Positions 63,509-64,000 of a stretch of 64,000 bases of DNA are shown in pieces. The stretch is from Nostoc sp. UHCC 0302 (GTDB taxonomy: Bacteria; Cyanobacteriota; Cyanobacteriia; Cyanobacteriales; Nostocaceae): positions 6,054,001 through 6,118,000 of the forward strand of contig NZ_CP151099.1 of NCBI RefSeq assembly GCF_038096175.1, in the 5' to 3' direction. Position numbers and translations under genes: made by a program. The notes beneath the pieces are model-generated. The model was given only the letters and a program-made list of their open reading frames with translations. It was not told the origin of the DNA and searched no databases. Each line of letters opens with the position of its first letter. The stretch's first letter is position 1.

Positions 63509-64000
63509 TCAAACAGCCACCAAATTCTCTGTTGACTTACGTTTTGCTTCCAATTGCCGGACTAAGGGAATCACTTCTTGACCAAAGGCAGGCAAATCAT
63601 CGCTGTAGTGCAGAAAGCCAAGCAAAAATAGGTCTACACCGACTTCGTAGTATTGACGAATACGGTCTACTACCTGTTCTTTAGTGCCAATTAAGCCCGT
63701 CTTAAATCCGTCGTTGTATTGCACCAAGTCTTCAAATTTGGAATTTGCCCACATACCCTGCTTCTCACTAGTAGAAGCGCCGGCATTTTTCACTGCTTCG
63801 CCAAAACCATGTACTGCTTCTGCATCAGCTTTAGCAATGATTTCCTCTAGCACCGCATGGGCTTCGGCTTCTGTATCTCGTACTAATGCAAAGGCGTTAA
63901 GTCCAAACTTGATGGTACGTCCTTCAGCTTTTGCTAATGCAGACACTTCTTGAATCTGTTCTCGTACTCCTTCGATTGAGTTGCCATTCATAAAGTACCA
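63509..64000 (-). CDS. LLM-class flavin-dependent monooxygenase, 3' part
   Basis: The C-terminal 163 residues of a luciferase-like FMNH2-dependent monooxygenase; the frame is open to the right edge (WYFMNGNS before the apparent Met at 63991), so the N-terminus lies outside. Features: AKAEGRTIKFGLNAFALVRDT, the EAEAHAVLEE helix and GTKEQVVDRIRQYYEVGVDLFLLGF, all typical of alkanesulfonate (SsuD) or dimethylsulfone (SfnG) monooxygenases. With the adjacent SfnB-like gene it suggests a sulfur-scavenging operon. Which substrate cannot be told from this part. Confidence 0.88.
   Translation of the reverse strand, partial: WYFMNGNSIEGVREQIQEVSALAKAEGRTIKFGLNAFALVRDTEAEAHAVLEEIIAKADAEAVHGFGEAVKNAGASTSEKQGMWANSKFEDLVQYNDGFKTGLIGTKEQVVDRIRQYYEVGVDLFLLGFLHYSDDLPAFGQEVIPLVRQLEAKRKSTENLVAV

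Noticed and set aside
1-64000. CRISPR arrays
   Set aside because: The regular repeats seen are heptamers or protein-coding tandem repeats; none has 25-40-base repeats with unique spacers, and no cas genes are present.

Overview
The window reads as a chromosomal segment of a filamentous, Nostoc-like cyanobacterium. The evidence is very many copies of the HIP1 octamer GCGATCGC, degenerate heptameric tandem repeats between genes, dispersed GC-rich palindromic repeats, a 6S RNA gene directly behind purK, and several families typical of cyanobacteria (DUF1997, DUF4079, PRC-barrel, UbiD for plastoquinone, InrS-like regulator, PGM1-like ATP-grasp). Base composition is AT-rich and genes lie on both strands in short units. 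Mixed housekeeping and cyanobacterium-specific genes are separated by intergenic DNA that is full of repeats. There is no prophage, CRISPR array or large biosynthetic cluster. The species cannot be named from the sequence alone.

Layout. 0-7.5 kb: end of a CoA-binding protein, a phosphoribulokinase-like kinase without the redox cysteine of its P-loop, a mazEF toxin-antitoxin pair with a candidate operator, radC, tRNA-Val(CAC), an HNH endonuclease remnant, a lumenal pentapeptide protein overlapping purK, then 6S RNA and its terminator. 7.5-15 kb: two adjacent M16 peptidases with complementary loss of active-site elements, a peptidoglycan-binding protein, a 355-bp element with inverted repeats, a holin-like membrane protein, a CbiG C-terminal protein and a 13-repeat ankyrin protein. 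15-25.5 kb: DUF4079, DUF1997, an atypical SDR, an intact IS982-family element, an exported protein, a bacterial calpain, a muramidase-like protein with a possible CTG start, menH, an InrS-like regulator and a Deg/HtrA protease.

25.5-38 kb: a PGM1-like ATP-grasp protein, a stress-type SDR, MgtE, a 157-bp MITE-like element with an 8-bp target duplication, an AT-rich 1.2-kb region with perfect hairpins, a 1401-residue PA14/Calx-beta/sugar-dehydrogenase protein built from an exact 786-bp repeat, and an orphan PstB with an altered Q-loop. 38-50 kb: smc, carrying dispersed repeats in frame inside its coding sequence, a PRC-barrel protein, an exported protein, a PD-(D/E)XK-like nuclease domain fused to TPRs, a DUF4058 remnant, an SH3b protein, a TauD-like dioxygenase and UbiD. 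50-64 kb: an ExbB-like channel, a GAP/LysE-type exporter, an unusual protein kinase with TPRs, a hypothetical gene followed by a histidine kinase, lysC with a repeat inserted between its ACT pairs, a 45-residue small ORF, a PEP-CTERM protein, an MprF-like membrane protein, a lipoprotein esterase, and a sulfur-scavenging pair (SfnB-like, LLM flavin monooxygenase) running off the right edge.

The most distinctive property is how far mobile repeat DNA has gone: it has made MITE-like elements, left gene remnants, and been absorbed in frame into two core genes (smc and lysC). The best candidates for undescribed function are the nuclease-TPR fusion, the orphan ATP-grasp protein and the hairpin-rich AT region. 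All assignments are from reading the sequence; no database search was run.
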